Made by a program: the position numbers and the translations under genes. 64,000 nucleotides of DNA from Littorina saxatilis (lineage: Eukaryota > Mollusca > Gastropoda > Littorinimorpha > Littorinidae), in NCBI RefSeq assembly GCF_037325665.1, contig NC_090246.1:55332511-55396510 (forward strand), given 5' to 3'. Positions 24,740 to 50,715 of the stretch are shown here, one piece after another. The notes under the pieces are model-generated. The model searched no databases, was not told the DNA's origin, and saw only the letters and a program-made list of their open reading frames with translations. Each line of letters begins with the position of its first letter. Position 1 is the first letter of the stretch.

Positions 24740-26395
24740 ATTATGTCTCACAGCATATAAAGACATAAATGAATTTTGGGGGACGAAATAACAGGCACAA
24801 AACAAGACTGAAAAACACAATTGCCCTTTTACACATACCATACACACGCATGCGCGCAGAAGATAGATTCAATGCGTTTCGTGTCTTTTCTGGTTGAATG
24901 CATTCAACAAAGTATCAACCAACGTTTCTGAATCTTTCAATGAAAAAATATAAACTTATTTTGAACCAAACAGCACATACCAACGAAAGCTAAACACACA
25001 AACACACACGCGCACTAACACAGATTGAATGCAAACCGCGAACGAACACGGAGGATGTTTGTAGGTCAGGTCGTGGGAAAGTCCACCCGAAATGTTCCAC
25101 AGGGGAACTGGTTGTGTTTGTATTGTTTATTTTCTCACAGTGATGTTGATGGTTTTTACAGTGCTGTTTTGAAAGAATATTTTCCGAATTTGGGGCACAC
25201 TTTTGACTTTTGGTTCGTTTATCTCGTCGAAGCAACATTCGAGTGTTTCTAAATCAAAACCTTCCAACACCGCTGGTGCAGATTAGACCTGCCTGACTGT
25301 CTGCGTGCGTGTTAGAGCTGAAGACGAAGCCTCAATCGCCAAAGCGTCACCTATCTGTGGGTCCTGAGCATCGGATGTACGTTGATACGTGGTGAGATCC
25401 GCACGGAACTGTCTATGCAACTTTTCCTGGTCACAGGTGTAAGGTTCGATCTTTTATTTGAAATTTCGTCCTCTGTGTACGTAGCAAAGCGTTTCGCCAT
25501 TTTCGGTTTTCGTTGCAGACGACGATAGTGAAAGTAGTACCTATTGTTTTGTTTTGACCTTTCGTATTCAGGGTTCTTAATTGAAGCTTGGTAAAGGGAG
25601 CTTGTCGTGTAAGTGGAAAGTTGACAAAGCTTTTGAAAACAGAAATTGAATGAAGAAGAAAATGTGTCTTTCAGTTATATTCAGGAGAACGGGGTTGGTG
25701 TTATTCTTTTTCCGTCAAACATAAGTTTTCGGAAATGTCGTCGATATCACTTTTGCACTGAGCTCAGTTTTGCCCAATTGACCAATGGAAATCCACGTAA
25801 CATATGAAATAGCAATATACTGAGTTATCAGTTTGACCGTATCTGAAATCTACAAATACATATAGTTTGTGTTAGAATGTGTAATCAAACACCATACAGA
25901 ATAAAGTTATTCGACATTGATACTCTTTGTCATAACATGAAGACTACCCCCCCCCCCCCCCTCTTTCAAGTGTTCTTCCGTCCGCTTTTTTAATCGTCTG
26001 CCGAGGCGAGGTCGGCCGCTAGCGCCGCGTGACCCCAGAAATTACATACACTGCTACGACACACTACATCAGTCACAGGAGGTTGCGTCGATCTGTAGAA
26101 GTATCCTATTTTTAGGTGCATGTTTCACAATCTTCTGTTTCGCCTGAAGTCAGTGGTACTGGCAACAGTAGAAAGTGTAAACAACACAGCAAACGAAGAC
26201 TTGCAACCCGGCATTGGTCGGGAACATTCTCACTTTTCTCTGCAGCCGATACGCAAAGTAAATCAAATCAAGTCGAAAGCAGCCAATCTCTCACTTGAAA
26301 TAGTGATATTCCAAATGAACCATGCATTATTTTTGATCTGGATCAAGTAGCAAATAGTTGTGAAGTTAAAACAAACGAAGAGGACAGCTTTCTCA
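24740..26395. other. intergenic sequence, no gene recognised
   Basis: The sequence is mixed AT-rich, with a C homopolymer near 25949-25962. Short open frames at 26116-26350 lie just upstream of the Helitron remnant and could be its decayed 5' part, but they carry no recognisable motif. Confidence 0.4.
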
Positions 26396-26587
26396 CTTCC
26401 CCTCTGCATAACTATAACTATGAAGTTGCTATCAGACAAAGGCCATCTTTCCATTGCCACTCCTGTCACAGATTTTTGTTTGAAAAACAGTGTTACTCAT
26501 GGAAAAGCAAATATAGTATGGATACATTCAGGCAAAGTTTAGGACTTGACAAAAATACTGTCTCGTGCCTAACATGTCATTTACACC

Positions 26588-26817
26588 TGTTTGTTTGTTT
26601 GTTTGCTTGACGCCCAGCCGACCACGAAGGGCCATATCATGGCGGTGCTGCTTTGACATATAACGTGCGCCACACACAAGACAGAGATCGCAGCACAGGC
26701 TTCATGTCTCACCCAGTCACATTATTCTGACACCGGACCAACCAGTCCTAGCACTAACCCCATAATGCCAGACGCCAGGCGGAGCAGCCACTAGATTGCC
26801 AATTTTAAAGTCTTAGG
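26588..26817 (-). mobile_element. SINE-like dispersed repeat with CAAA tail
   Basis: On the minus strand it ends GGCTGGGCGTCAAGCAAACA plus further CAAA units. It contains CACATTATTCTGACACCGGA and CCAGTCCTAGCACTAACCCC, which I recognise as a dispersed mollusc repeat (from memory, unchecked). It is inserted in the Helitron remnant. Confidence 0.65.
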
Positions 26818-26821
26818 TATG

Positions 26822-27714
26822 ACCACAGGCGGAAGGTATCGTCCACTGGACTACTACTATCACAGAAAGACTACAAGGTACGTCACTCACCTTCGAGTCT
26901 TCTGTGTTCTTGGAGTCGCTTCCTGTGGAAAAATATTGTTCAAGACGGTTTGCCTCTTCCTACAGTCTGTGTAAGGTCAAATAAATACAGTTGAATGATT
27001 GTTTGAACTGTATGTACCTTTAATTTTCAGCTTCCGTCCGCTGCAGGTTGTTATTAACCATCATTTGGACGAATCTTCGTTTGCGAGCCGCCAGGTTCCA
27101 CCTTGCGTCAAATCATGCATCCGGCACCGAATATGCATACCACCGCTCATTGGTTAATAACAGGATATTCGATGATTATTTTCATTGGTCGATGACGTTT
27201 TCCTCATTTTGAATGAAGTGGCAAACGGTTCTTCACTAATACCGAAAGTGAAAACTCCCGTGGGTAGCTTCCCTTGCTGCACAATATTTACATATGTTTT
27301 AGACCAATGAGCGCTGGTATGCATATTCGGTGCGGACTGCATGATTTGACGCAAGGTGGAACCTGGCGGCTCGCAAACGAAGATTCGTCCAAATGATGGT
27401 TAAAAACAACCTGCAGCGGACGGAAGCTGAAAATTAAAGGTACATACAGTTCAAACAATCATTCAACTGTATTTATTTGACCTTACACAGACTGTTTGAA
27501 GAGGCAAACCGTCTTGAACAATATTTTTCCCCATGAAGCGACTCCAAGAACACAGAAGACTCGAAGGTGAGTGACAAACCTTGTAGTCTTTCTGTGATAG
27601 TAGTAGTCCAGTGGACGATACCTTCCGCCTGTGGTATGACCCGGCCGGGGTTCGAACCCACGACCTCCCGATCACGGGGCGGACGCATTACCACTAGGCC
27701 AACCGTGCCGGTGT
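26822..27714. mobile_element. tail-to-tail inverted pair of tRNA-derived SINEs (340-bp arms)
   Basis: The right copy runs on the minus strand from a tRNA-like head at 27640-27714 (GTTGGCCTAGTGGTAATGCG, B box GTGGGTTCGAACCCC) to about 27300. The left copy (26822-27165) is the same body on the plus strand without the head. Shared blocks include GGCGGAAGGTATCGTCCACT and GCAGGTTGTT. The arms would fold into a ~340-bp hairpin with a ~135-bp loop. Confidence 0.8.
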
Positions 27715-28655
27715 CAAAAGGGGCAATGCATGCAAGTTTTCATAGAAATAACACTTGATCCTATTCCAGAGGTTCTCAAATGTCTCACATTTTCTGAAAA
27801 AAAGTTAATTCAAGTTGCAAACTTCAGATTTTCCTGACTGCCAGGTAGTCAGTTTTGTGAGCGTGGCAGTGTATTGCATTTACCTGTGAATGTGTCAGAT
27901 ATTCTTAACCAGCTTCCTCTGCATCAAACTAAAAACCGAACACGTATCTATCTGTTATGAAAATGGACATACTAGAGTTATTTCCTAACATCAAGTTTCA
28001 CCTGCTAACATTTTATTCGCTTTAAAGTGGTTAAAAGCCAATAATCCAATCTACGCAGACTTGGACTTGCACAACGCTGGATCAAAGCTAAGCAAGTCAC
28101 ATGGTGATAGTGTTTGTTGGGATTTTGAACAAAACTTTAAAGAAACACAACATGAAGTTATGGTTTCTGCTGATAACTCTGCATCTCAGTCAAGCCTTGA
28201 ACGAGTTACACACACTTCACCTATGTTGTATGTCCAGAGGTCTAAACATAGCCATGTGAATATAATTATACGAGATTGAAAATGGAGAGGAAATTGCATT
28301 TTCATGGCTTTTTGCTGAGGGCAGAAATGGATTCAGTGACATGCAAGAGACAGAAAAATATGGCTTTCAATGTACGTGTACTTGCGAAACAGACTTTACA
28401 ATGTAGACTCTCGGTTCAGAAAAGATATGATGTAGGCCCCTATTTGCTTCAGTCAGCAGAAGCATATGACAAGTTACTTCTCAGACAAGATGCATCAATC
28501 TACATGAAAATCCGATCTCCATTTGCAACTGGAAGACAAAGTAGAATTTGTTGCAAAGGATACTAATAATATGAATACCACTTCATCTTTGCATGACAGC
28601 TCTTACATGTTCATAAAGAACAATCGAGGGACAACGGCTTACTTTCACATGTATC

Positions 28656-29488
28656 CGTACATCACTGCTTCTTTTATTATTAACACGGCTTCGACCCCTG
28701 TTGATTTTAATCAACCAAATTTCTTGTCACTTTGTGCGACTTAAGTCATAATTATAGTTTTCAACTTTTTTGCAAGATCGATGAACAAAGTTTGGATTTC
28801 ACTCTGTCGTGTTTTTTTCCCCATGCACTCTGAAAGAGTTGTAATCCTTGAAGTTCCGTCGAGACACAAACCCGCCACAAGTGTCACGATTAACAATGAG
28901 CTCCGATTGGCATGTTTTCGAAGGAAAAAATCACGGTCCAAATGGTGTGTCCTTCGGGGAATGTGACTCTTCCATTGCGTATATAAACCCTAACCAAATC
29001 GTTTTCGGAGAAAAACCGTGCAAAGTCGTATGCTTTTCCACTCGAGCAAGGTCGAGATAATTACCGATGTTTCCTGTGCATGGGATCCAAACGAGAGACG
29101 ACTCAGTCGGAACAAGTTAAACTTCTTGCGGAAAAAGCTGAACTTCTTCTTCACTCAATCGTCGTATGTCCTTTGGTTTAAACAGTATTTTATTCATAAA
29201 CGCACACATGATAATATAACAACATGTTTACAAAGGAGCACAACAAGTTTAAAACTTATAGTGAGTGCTTACATAATCATACCTGTTATTTCATGGCGGT
29301 ATAATTTATAACCAAGATATGGCGAAAAATCTTTTTGAAAAAACCCACCGTATTGAACTGAAAGAAAGAAGAAAAGAAAATAAAAAGAGAAAAGCCATTA
29401 GGAAAACTTTGTTTCCATTATCGAACACAATCTGTGTCAAGAAACGAAAACATTCAACTAAAAAAAAACGTATGTCTTTTCATTTCAG
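28656..29488. other. 5' flank of the complete SLC22-like gene
   Basis: This is a mostly AT-rich region between the Helitron remnant and the first coding exon. A pyrimidine tract and AG at 29487-29488 could be a splice acceptor for a 5' UTR intron. No TATA box was assigned with confidence. Confidence 0.4.
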
Positions 29489-29498
29489 AAATGGAGAG

Positions 29499-45428
<15,930 letters not shown>

Positions 45429-45802
45429 AGGACAGTGCATGCAATGACCTCTCGAATTCGATTTTTACTGTTTTTGTTTGAACCGAAATCTGCGATATGC
45501 ACCCGCCGCATTGATATTTATCCAGATGTATTGTTTGTACACTCAGTTCAAACACAAGAAAATACAACATACTAGCCTAGTAAATTGTATATTGTAAGTC
45601 ATGTAAATCGTAAACAGAAGCGTTTATTCTGGCTCTCTCAACACACTCGTGTGGGTAAGTCAGGGCTCCCCAAAGTGTGTGTCCCTGCGTCATATACGCC
45701 CTGCGTCATATACGTCCCTGCGTCATATACGCACTGGAAGCCGAAATCACATACTAGACATTCATGGAGGGGGTCCCGGGACGTACGAAACATATAAAGA
45801 TT

Positions 45803-45964
45803 GGGTCCCGGTGTAAGACGAAATTTTTACTCCACGAAAAATTTACTCCGGAGTAAATATTTCGTACGAAATTCTTACTCCGAGTACACTTTTCGTACGA
45901 GAAAAGAACTCCCCAAGACACGAAAAAATTACTCCCTCCACGAAATGTTTACTCCCCATTTTTA
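45803..45964. repeat. degenerate MITE-like repeat of ACTCC and TTTCGTACGA words, split by P element copy 11
   Basis: Repeated TTTACTCC, ACGAAAAAATTACTCC and TTTCGTACGA units make short inverted pairs. A similar continuation (GTAAAAATCTCGTACG) appears on the far side of the P element near 46835-46855. Confidence 0.5.
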
Positions 45965-46821
45965 TATTTAGTCAAGTTTTGACTAAATATTTTAACATCG
46001 AGGGGGAATCGAAACGAGGGTCGTGGTGTATGTGCGTGTGTGCGTGTGTGCGTGTGTGTGTGTGTGTGTGTAGAGCGATTCAGACTAAACTACTGGACCG
46101 ATCTTTATGAAATTTGACATGAGAGTTCCTGGGTATGAAATCCCCGAACGTTTTTTTCATTTTTTTGATAAATGTCTTTGATGACGTCATATCCGGCTTT
46201 TCGTGAAAGTTGAGGCGGCACTGTCACGCCCTCATTTTTCAACCAAATTGGTTCAAATTTTGGTCAAGTAATCTTCAACAAAGCCCGGACTTCGGTATTG
46301 CATTTCAGCGTGGTGGCTTAAAAATTAATTAATGACTTTGGTCATTAAAAATCGGAAAATTGTAAAAAAAAATAAAAATTTATAAAACGATCCAAATTTA
46401 CGTTTATCGTATTCTCCATCATTTGCTGATTCCAAAAACATATAAATATGTTATATTTGGATTAAAAACAAGCTCTGAAAATTAAATATATAAAAATTAT
46501 TATCAAAATTAAATTGTCCAAATCAATTTAAAAACACTTTCATCTTATTCCTTGTCGGTTCCTGATTCCAAAAACATATAGATATGATATGTTTGGATTA
46601 AAAACACGCTCAGAAAGTTAAAACAAAGAGAGGTACAGAAAAGCGTGCTATCCTTCTTAGCGCAACTACTACCCCGCTCTTCTTGTCAATTTCACTGCCT
46701 TTGCCATGAGCGGTGGCCTGACGATGCTACGAGTAAAATGGCATTGCGTTCAGTTTCATTCTGTGAGTTCGACAGCTACTTGACTAAATATTGTATTAAT
46801 TTTTCGCCTTACGCGACTTGT
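45965..46821 (-). mobile_element. P element copy 11
   Basis: This is a complete copy in reverse orientation: hairpin TATTTAGTCAAGTTTTGACT at the left, and CGCCTTACGCGACTTGT at the right. The GT tract is short (46022-46071). It is of the same subfamily as copies 4 and 5. Confidence 0.9.
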
Positions 46822-46904
46822 TGTTACTTCCAGTAAAAATCTCGTACGCAAAAATGGGATGCGGGCGAAGGGATAATGCCAATAAGTGATCTCGCGCACA
46901 CGAA

Positions 46905-47172
46905 TGTCGTTTTTGTCTAACGGTTAGAAGCATGCATTTAGTTTTATTTGGGTTCAGTGACATATGGTTTAGTTCTGACCATTCCAGCAATCGATCAATG
47001 TTTTCTTGGAGGACTATTGCTAGCTCACTTAGATCTTTGTGACTAGAATGAATTGTAGTATCATCTGCAAATAGTTCACACATACATTTAACAAATAATG
47101 GTAGGTCATTAATATAGATAGAAAATAGTAAAGGACCAAGAATAGAACCTTGCGGAACTCCAAACCTTACTT
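46905..47172 (-). mobile_element. jockey/CR1-like LINE fragment (reverse transcriptase palm)
   Basis: The frame reads FGVPQGSILGPLLF, YINDLPLF, FADDTT, LNPNKTKCM, nearly identical to 16.9-17.2 kb. It is bounded on one side by a T run and on the other by unrelated DNA. Confidence 0.85.
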
Positions 47173-47338
47173 TTTTTTTTTTTTTTTGTTTTTTTTGTTT
47201 GTATTTGCCAAGCACATCATTGTGGGGCTTTTAATCAGTAACATGCATCCGTCTACAATGTATCATCATTCATCCTTCAACATGTATCATAAATGGCAAG
47301 TATAAATATATATATACAACATTAAGACAACAGACAGA

Positions 47339-47339
47339 C

Positions 47340-47430
<91 letters not shown>
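47339..47430. repeat. (GA)n microsatellite
   Basis: About 90 bp of GA with one interruption, followed by a G-rich spacer and the poly-T of the adjacent LINE. Confidence 0.95.
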
Positions 47431-47433
<3 letters not shown>

Positions 47434-47479
47434 GGGGGTGGGGGTGGGTAATGATGGTGGTGGTATCATTTATAATGTA

Positions 47480-47482
<3 letters not shown>

Positions 47483-47510
<28 letters not shown>

Positions 47511-49780
47511 CAAATTATCAAACGTTCCATGAACAAACTTCACCTCGTCTCGACTTATACAGTACTCACAATCTTCTAATGTACATTTCATTTTCCAATA
47601 TACTATTCAAATCGTATCTATCACCATACTTATATTTACTAATACACATTTTTGCAATCAAAATAATGTGATTAATTACCTTATTATTTTGGCATATATT
47701 ATTAGGTTGATAACCAAACAAGATATCTTGTTCTGAGAGGTGCACATTTAATCCTGTATTTCTAAAAATATAATGGACAACATTTTCCCAAAAGCACGTC
47801 AACTTCTCACACTGCCAAAAAAAGTGTTCAACGTAATCAATGTGTTTACAAAATGTACATAATTTTGTTTCTCTAATTTTCATTTTATTTAATAATATAT
47901 TCGTGGGATAAATATTATGTAAAATTTTCCATTGTAACAATCTCAATCTTTCTTCTTTTGTACATTCGCTTGCTAACAGCCAATAATTGTGATCTAGTTT
48001 AACCTGATATTTATGTAACCAAAATGTAACAGCGCAAGGCTCGCTCGCTTTAGACTGGACTATCAGTATGCGAAACTTTCTCGCGGAAGGGTTAGTGATC
48101 ACAGGGTTCCGCGTGTCAAGGTCATTATTGTGTTCGCCTGCTCGCGGGCTGGCTGTGTTTTTGCGAAGTGCAAGCGCTCGCACAGCGGTCTTCATTGCGC
48201 CGTACTCAAAAAATCTAGAGGGACTGTATCCTATCTTTGTGCACAGCTGGTTAAAAGGAATCATATCTCCGTTATCCCAAATATCTTTCACCGTATCTAA
48301 GTGTGCTTCTATCCATTTTTTAAAATATAAGCTTTTATTTTTATACATCACATTTATATTGTTCCATAAACATTGATCACCAAAGCGATCTTCTCTCTCA
48401 TAAATCAATGCTTTATTATGGATCCATTTTAAGAGAACTTCTTTCCAAAAGTTTGATCGAATGCATTCAATACCTTGAAACAGTTTTAGTGGTGTTGTGG
48501 CTTTAAAACAAAGTAAATTTCTTCCCAATACCTGATAAAGACTTAATGGAATCGTTGTCCACGGTTCATATTTTCGTTGTTGAAGTTTTGCTGCCCATGT
48601 GAGTAAAAAAGAAGTCTGCATATCGTGGACGTTTATCATGTTAATACCACCTTCTTCCACCACATTACACAATACATTTCGTTTAACTTTTTCAAAGGCT
48701 TTTGTATTTGAATATTTCCTTTTCCAGAGAAATCTGAACAAAATAGTATTCAGCTTATCGAGAACTTTAACAGGGGCAAGAAGCGCCTGCATAGCGTAAA
48801 CAAATTGTGAAACTAAGAAGGACTTAATAATACACAATTTGCCGCTTATACTTAAATTCCTTCTTGACCATCTGCAAATGATTTGTTCAACTTTTTCAAG
48901 TCTTTTGGACCAATTTTCCATAATTTCAGAGGCCGGGATGTCATTTTTAAAAATAATTCCCATGATTTTAACCTGGGTATTCCATTTAATATCGCAATAT
49001 TTCTCTTGACAGTTTTTACGCGATCCCAACCACATTGCTTCCGTTTTACTTTTATTTAATTTTAAGCGAGATATATTGGAGAAATCATCAATGATTTCCA
49101 AAACCGTTTCCATGTCGTTTTTATCTTGAAGTAAAACAGTTATATCATCGGCGTACATAGCCAGTTTCAGGATACGCGATGTTTGTTCTGCAAAATCTAC
49201 ATCTGGTAAGGCAAATCCTTTAATATTGGGGTGACTTCGGATTTTGATTGCTAATAATTCTACAGCAAGCACGAAGGCCAAAGGTGAGAGGGGACATCCC
49301 TGACGGATTCCGGAATTCACACTTATTTCTTCCGAAATCCAGCCCATATAATTTATGCAGCTCGTGGTGTTTGTCATTAGAACTTTAATCCATTTCACAA
49401 ATTTTTCGCCAAAACCAAATTTTTTAAAGGACCAGACCACATAGTCTTTTGAGATGGAATCGTAGGCTCGGGCGTAGTCAAGGGCAAGTAATATACCGGG
49501 TTGATTTCTTTCATTTGCGTAATTAATGACATCATCGATTAATCTAATCAAGTTACTTGCCTTTCTTCCCTTAATAAATCCTGTCTGATCTTCCGACACG
49601 AGGTCAGAAATAACACCAGATAAGCGCTGCGATAAACATTTTGCCAGCATTTTATAATCTGTATTGGTTACAGATATAGGTCTCCAATTCTTATAGGCTG
49701 GGAAGCGTTTGGATGTGTGCGAAGTAATTGCTATAAAATTCATTTTAGGTGCAGTTGATTCATTTCAGTGTGCCTGCACA
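47483..49780 (-). mobile_element. 5'-truncated L1/Tx1-like LINE with poly-A tail
   Basis: A 725-codon minus-strand frame (49743-47566) reads NWRPISVTNTDYKMLAKCL, DQTGFIKGRKASN, LDYARAYDSI, GIRQGCPLSPLAF, MYADDITVLLQ (catalytic YADD near residue 195) and LKLNKSKTEAMWLGS. A C-terminal region follows with WKILHNIYPTN and the zinc-knuckle-like CTFCKHIDYVEHFFWQC. RPIS, QTGF, GCPLSP and the final C-x2-C...H...C are typical of the L1/Tx1 group. ORF1 and the endonuclease are absent, so it is a 5' truncation near 49745-49780. The 3' end is a poly-A seen as 28 T at 47483-47510. The unbroken frame suggests a young copy. Confidence 0.92.
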
Positions 49781-50276
49781 CATCTAATCGAGTTGGCCGG
49801 GAAAAAACCATGCGATGAGTCCGAAATATCGTACATTTTATTTTAGTTTTCGGAGCGACAGTTTTTCACAAGCTACCCAAGGAAACTATTCAATAACATC
49901 ACACGATAGCTTAATCAGCATGGCGTAAGCAGTTTATTGGTCTCATCTATGTATAGATATATTTGTTTGTTTCCCAGGGGCGCATTTCACTGCTCGCATT
50001 ATAATGATTGTTAGGCGATTGCAGATTCAGTCTTTGTCTATGTGCCTTGTGAAATTATGTCCATTGAGAACAACGTGGATCGTGCATGTGACTGTTAGGT
50101 AATAAGTTTTTTTCCATGTTCAGCTTCACCTACTTACGTTGCGTTTATTTATTAATCTGTGCATTTGTTAGTGGATACGTACATGTATTTCTTTCAAGGT
50201 TATCTAACAATGTATCGATTGGAGATTGGATTTCCCTTCTTTGAGTCATGTGACGTCAGAGGCCGACAAAACTTTA
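49781..50276. other. unannotated intergenic sequence
   Basis: No gene or repeat could be supported. Confidence 0.45.
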
Positions 50277-50448
50277 TAATTTGGCTTTTCAGGTTGACCG
50301 AAACTTCAAAGGAACTAAAAAACAAAACCGTCATGTGTTTGATTGCATGTGTGTGTGCTGTTCAATGTCAAAACAACAACAAAGTGAGTACATGACGTGT
50401 GTTTTGTAGTTCCTTTGAAGTTTCGGTCAACCTGAAACGCCCAAATAT
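50277..50448. repeat. inverted repeat 1 upstream of the CXC-family gene
   Basis: The arm TTCAGGTTGACCGAAACTTC to GGAACTA (50277-50325) is mirrored at 50399-50448 (TAGTTCCTTTGAAGTTTCGG). Part of the loop (GTTCAATGTCAAAACAACAA) is repeated directly at about 50505-50528. Confidence 0.8.
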
Positions 50449-50566
50449 GAAGCTTATGTGTTTGATTGCATACATGTGGATTGCATGCATGTGTGTGTGT
50501 GCTCGTTCAATCGTCAAAACAACAACAAAGTCATAAGTACCTGAAAGGAATTCGATCGATACATAA

Positions 50567-50715
50567 ATGTTATTTGCATGTTTGACCAAAATATGACATT
50601 TTACACAGATCTCGACAGTCATTGTTCACCTCGACCGCTAGCGCGGTCTCGGAGAACAATGACTGTCTCGATCTGTGTAAAATGTCATATTTTGGTCAAA
50701 CACGCAAATAACGTA
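50567..50715. repeat. inverted repeat 2 (near-perfect ~65-bp arms) overlapping the 5' end of the CXC-family gene
   Basis: The arm containing TTTGACCAAAATATGACATT, TTACACAGATC and GACAGTCATTGTTC is mirrored around the loop ACCTCGACCGCTAGCGCGGT at 50627-50646. This is either a hairpin MITE or the terminus of a larger element. The open frame of the gene's first segment reads through its right arm. Confidence 0.85.

Larger units (their letters stand above)
26396..28655 (+). pseudogene. decayed Helitron replicase (N-terminal Helitron-like domain), interrupted by SINEs
   Basis: The first piece (about 26419-26589) reads a CxxC-type cluster, HCHSCHRFLFEKQ then SCLTCHLHL. The second (27757-28655) reads IPEVLKCLTFSEKKLI, then FSWLFAEGRNGF (compare F-P-x-G-x-x-G), then YLRNRLYNVDSRFRKD and NNRGTTAYF. 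The last three segments in this order are characteristic of the Helitron_like_N domain of rolling-circle transposons. The frame changes repeatedly with stops between the segments, and a ~1.1 kb SINE complex splits it. No Rep HUH motif or helicase was found, so only part of an old autonomous element remains. Confidence 0.7.
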
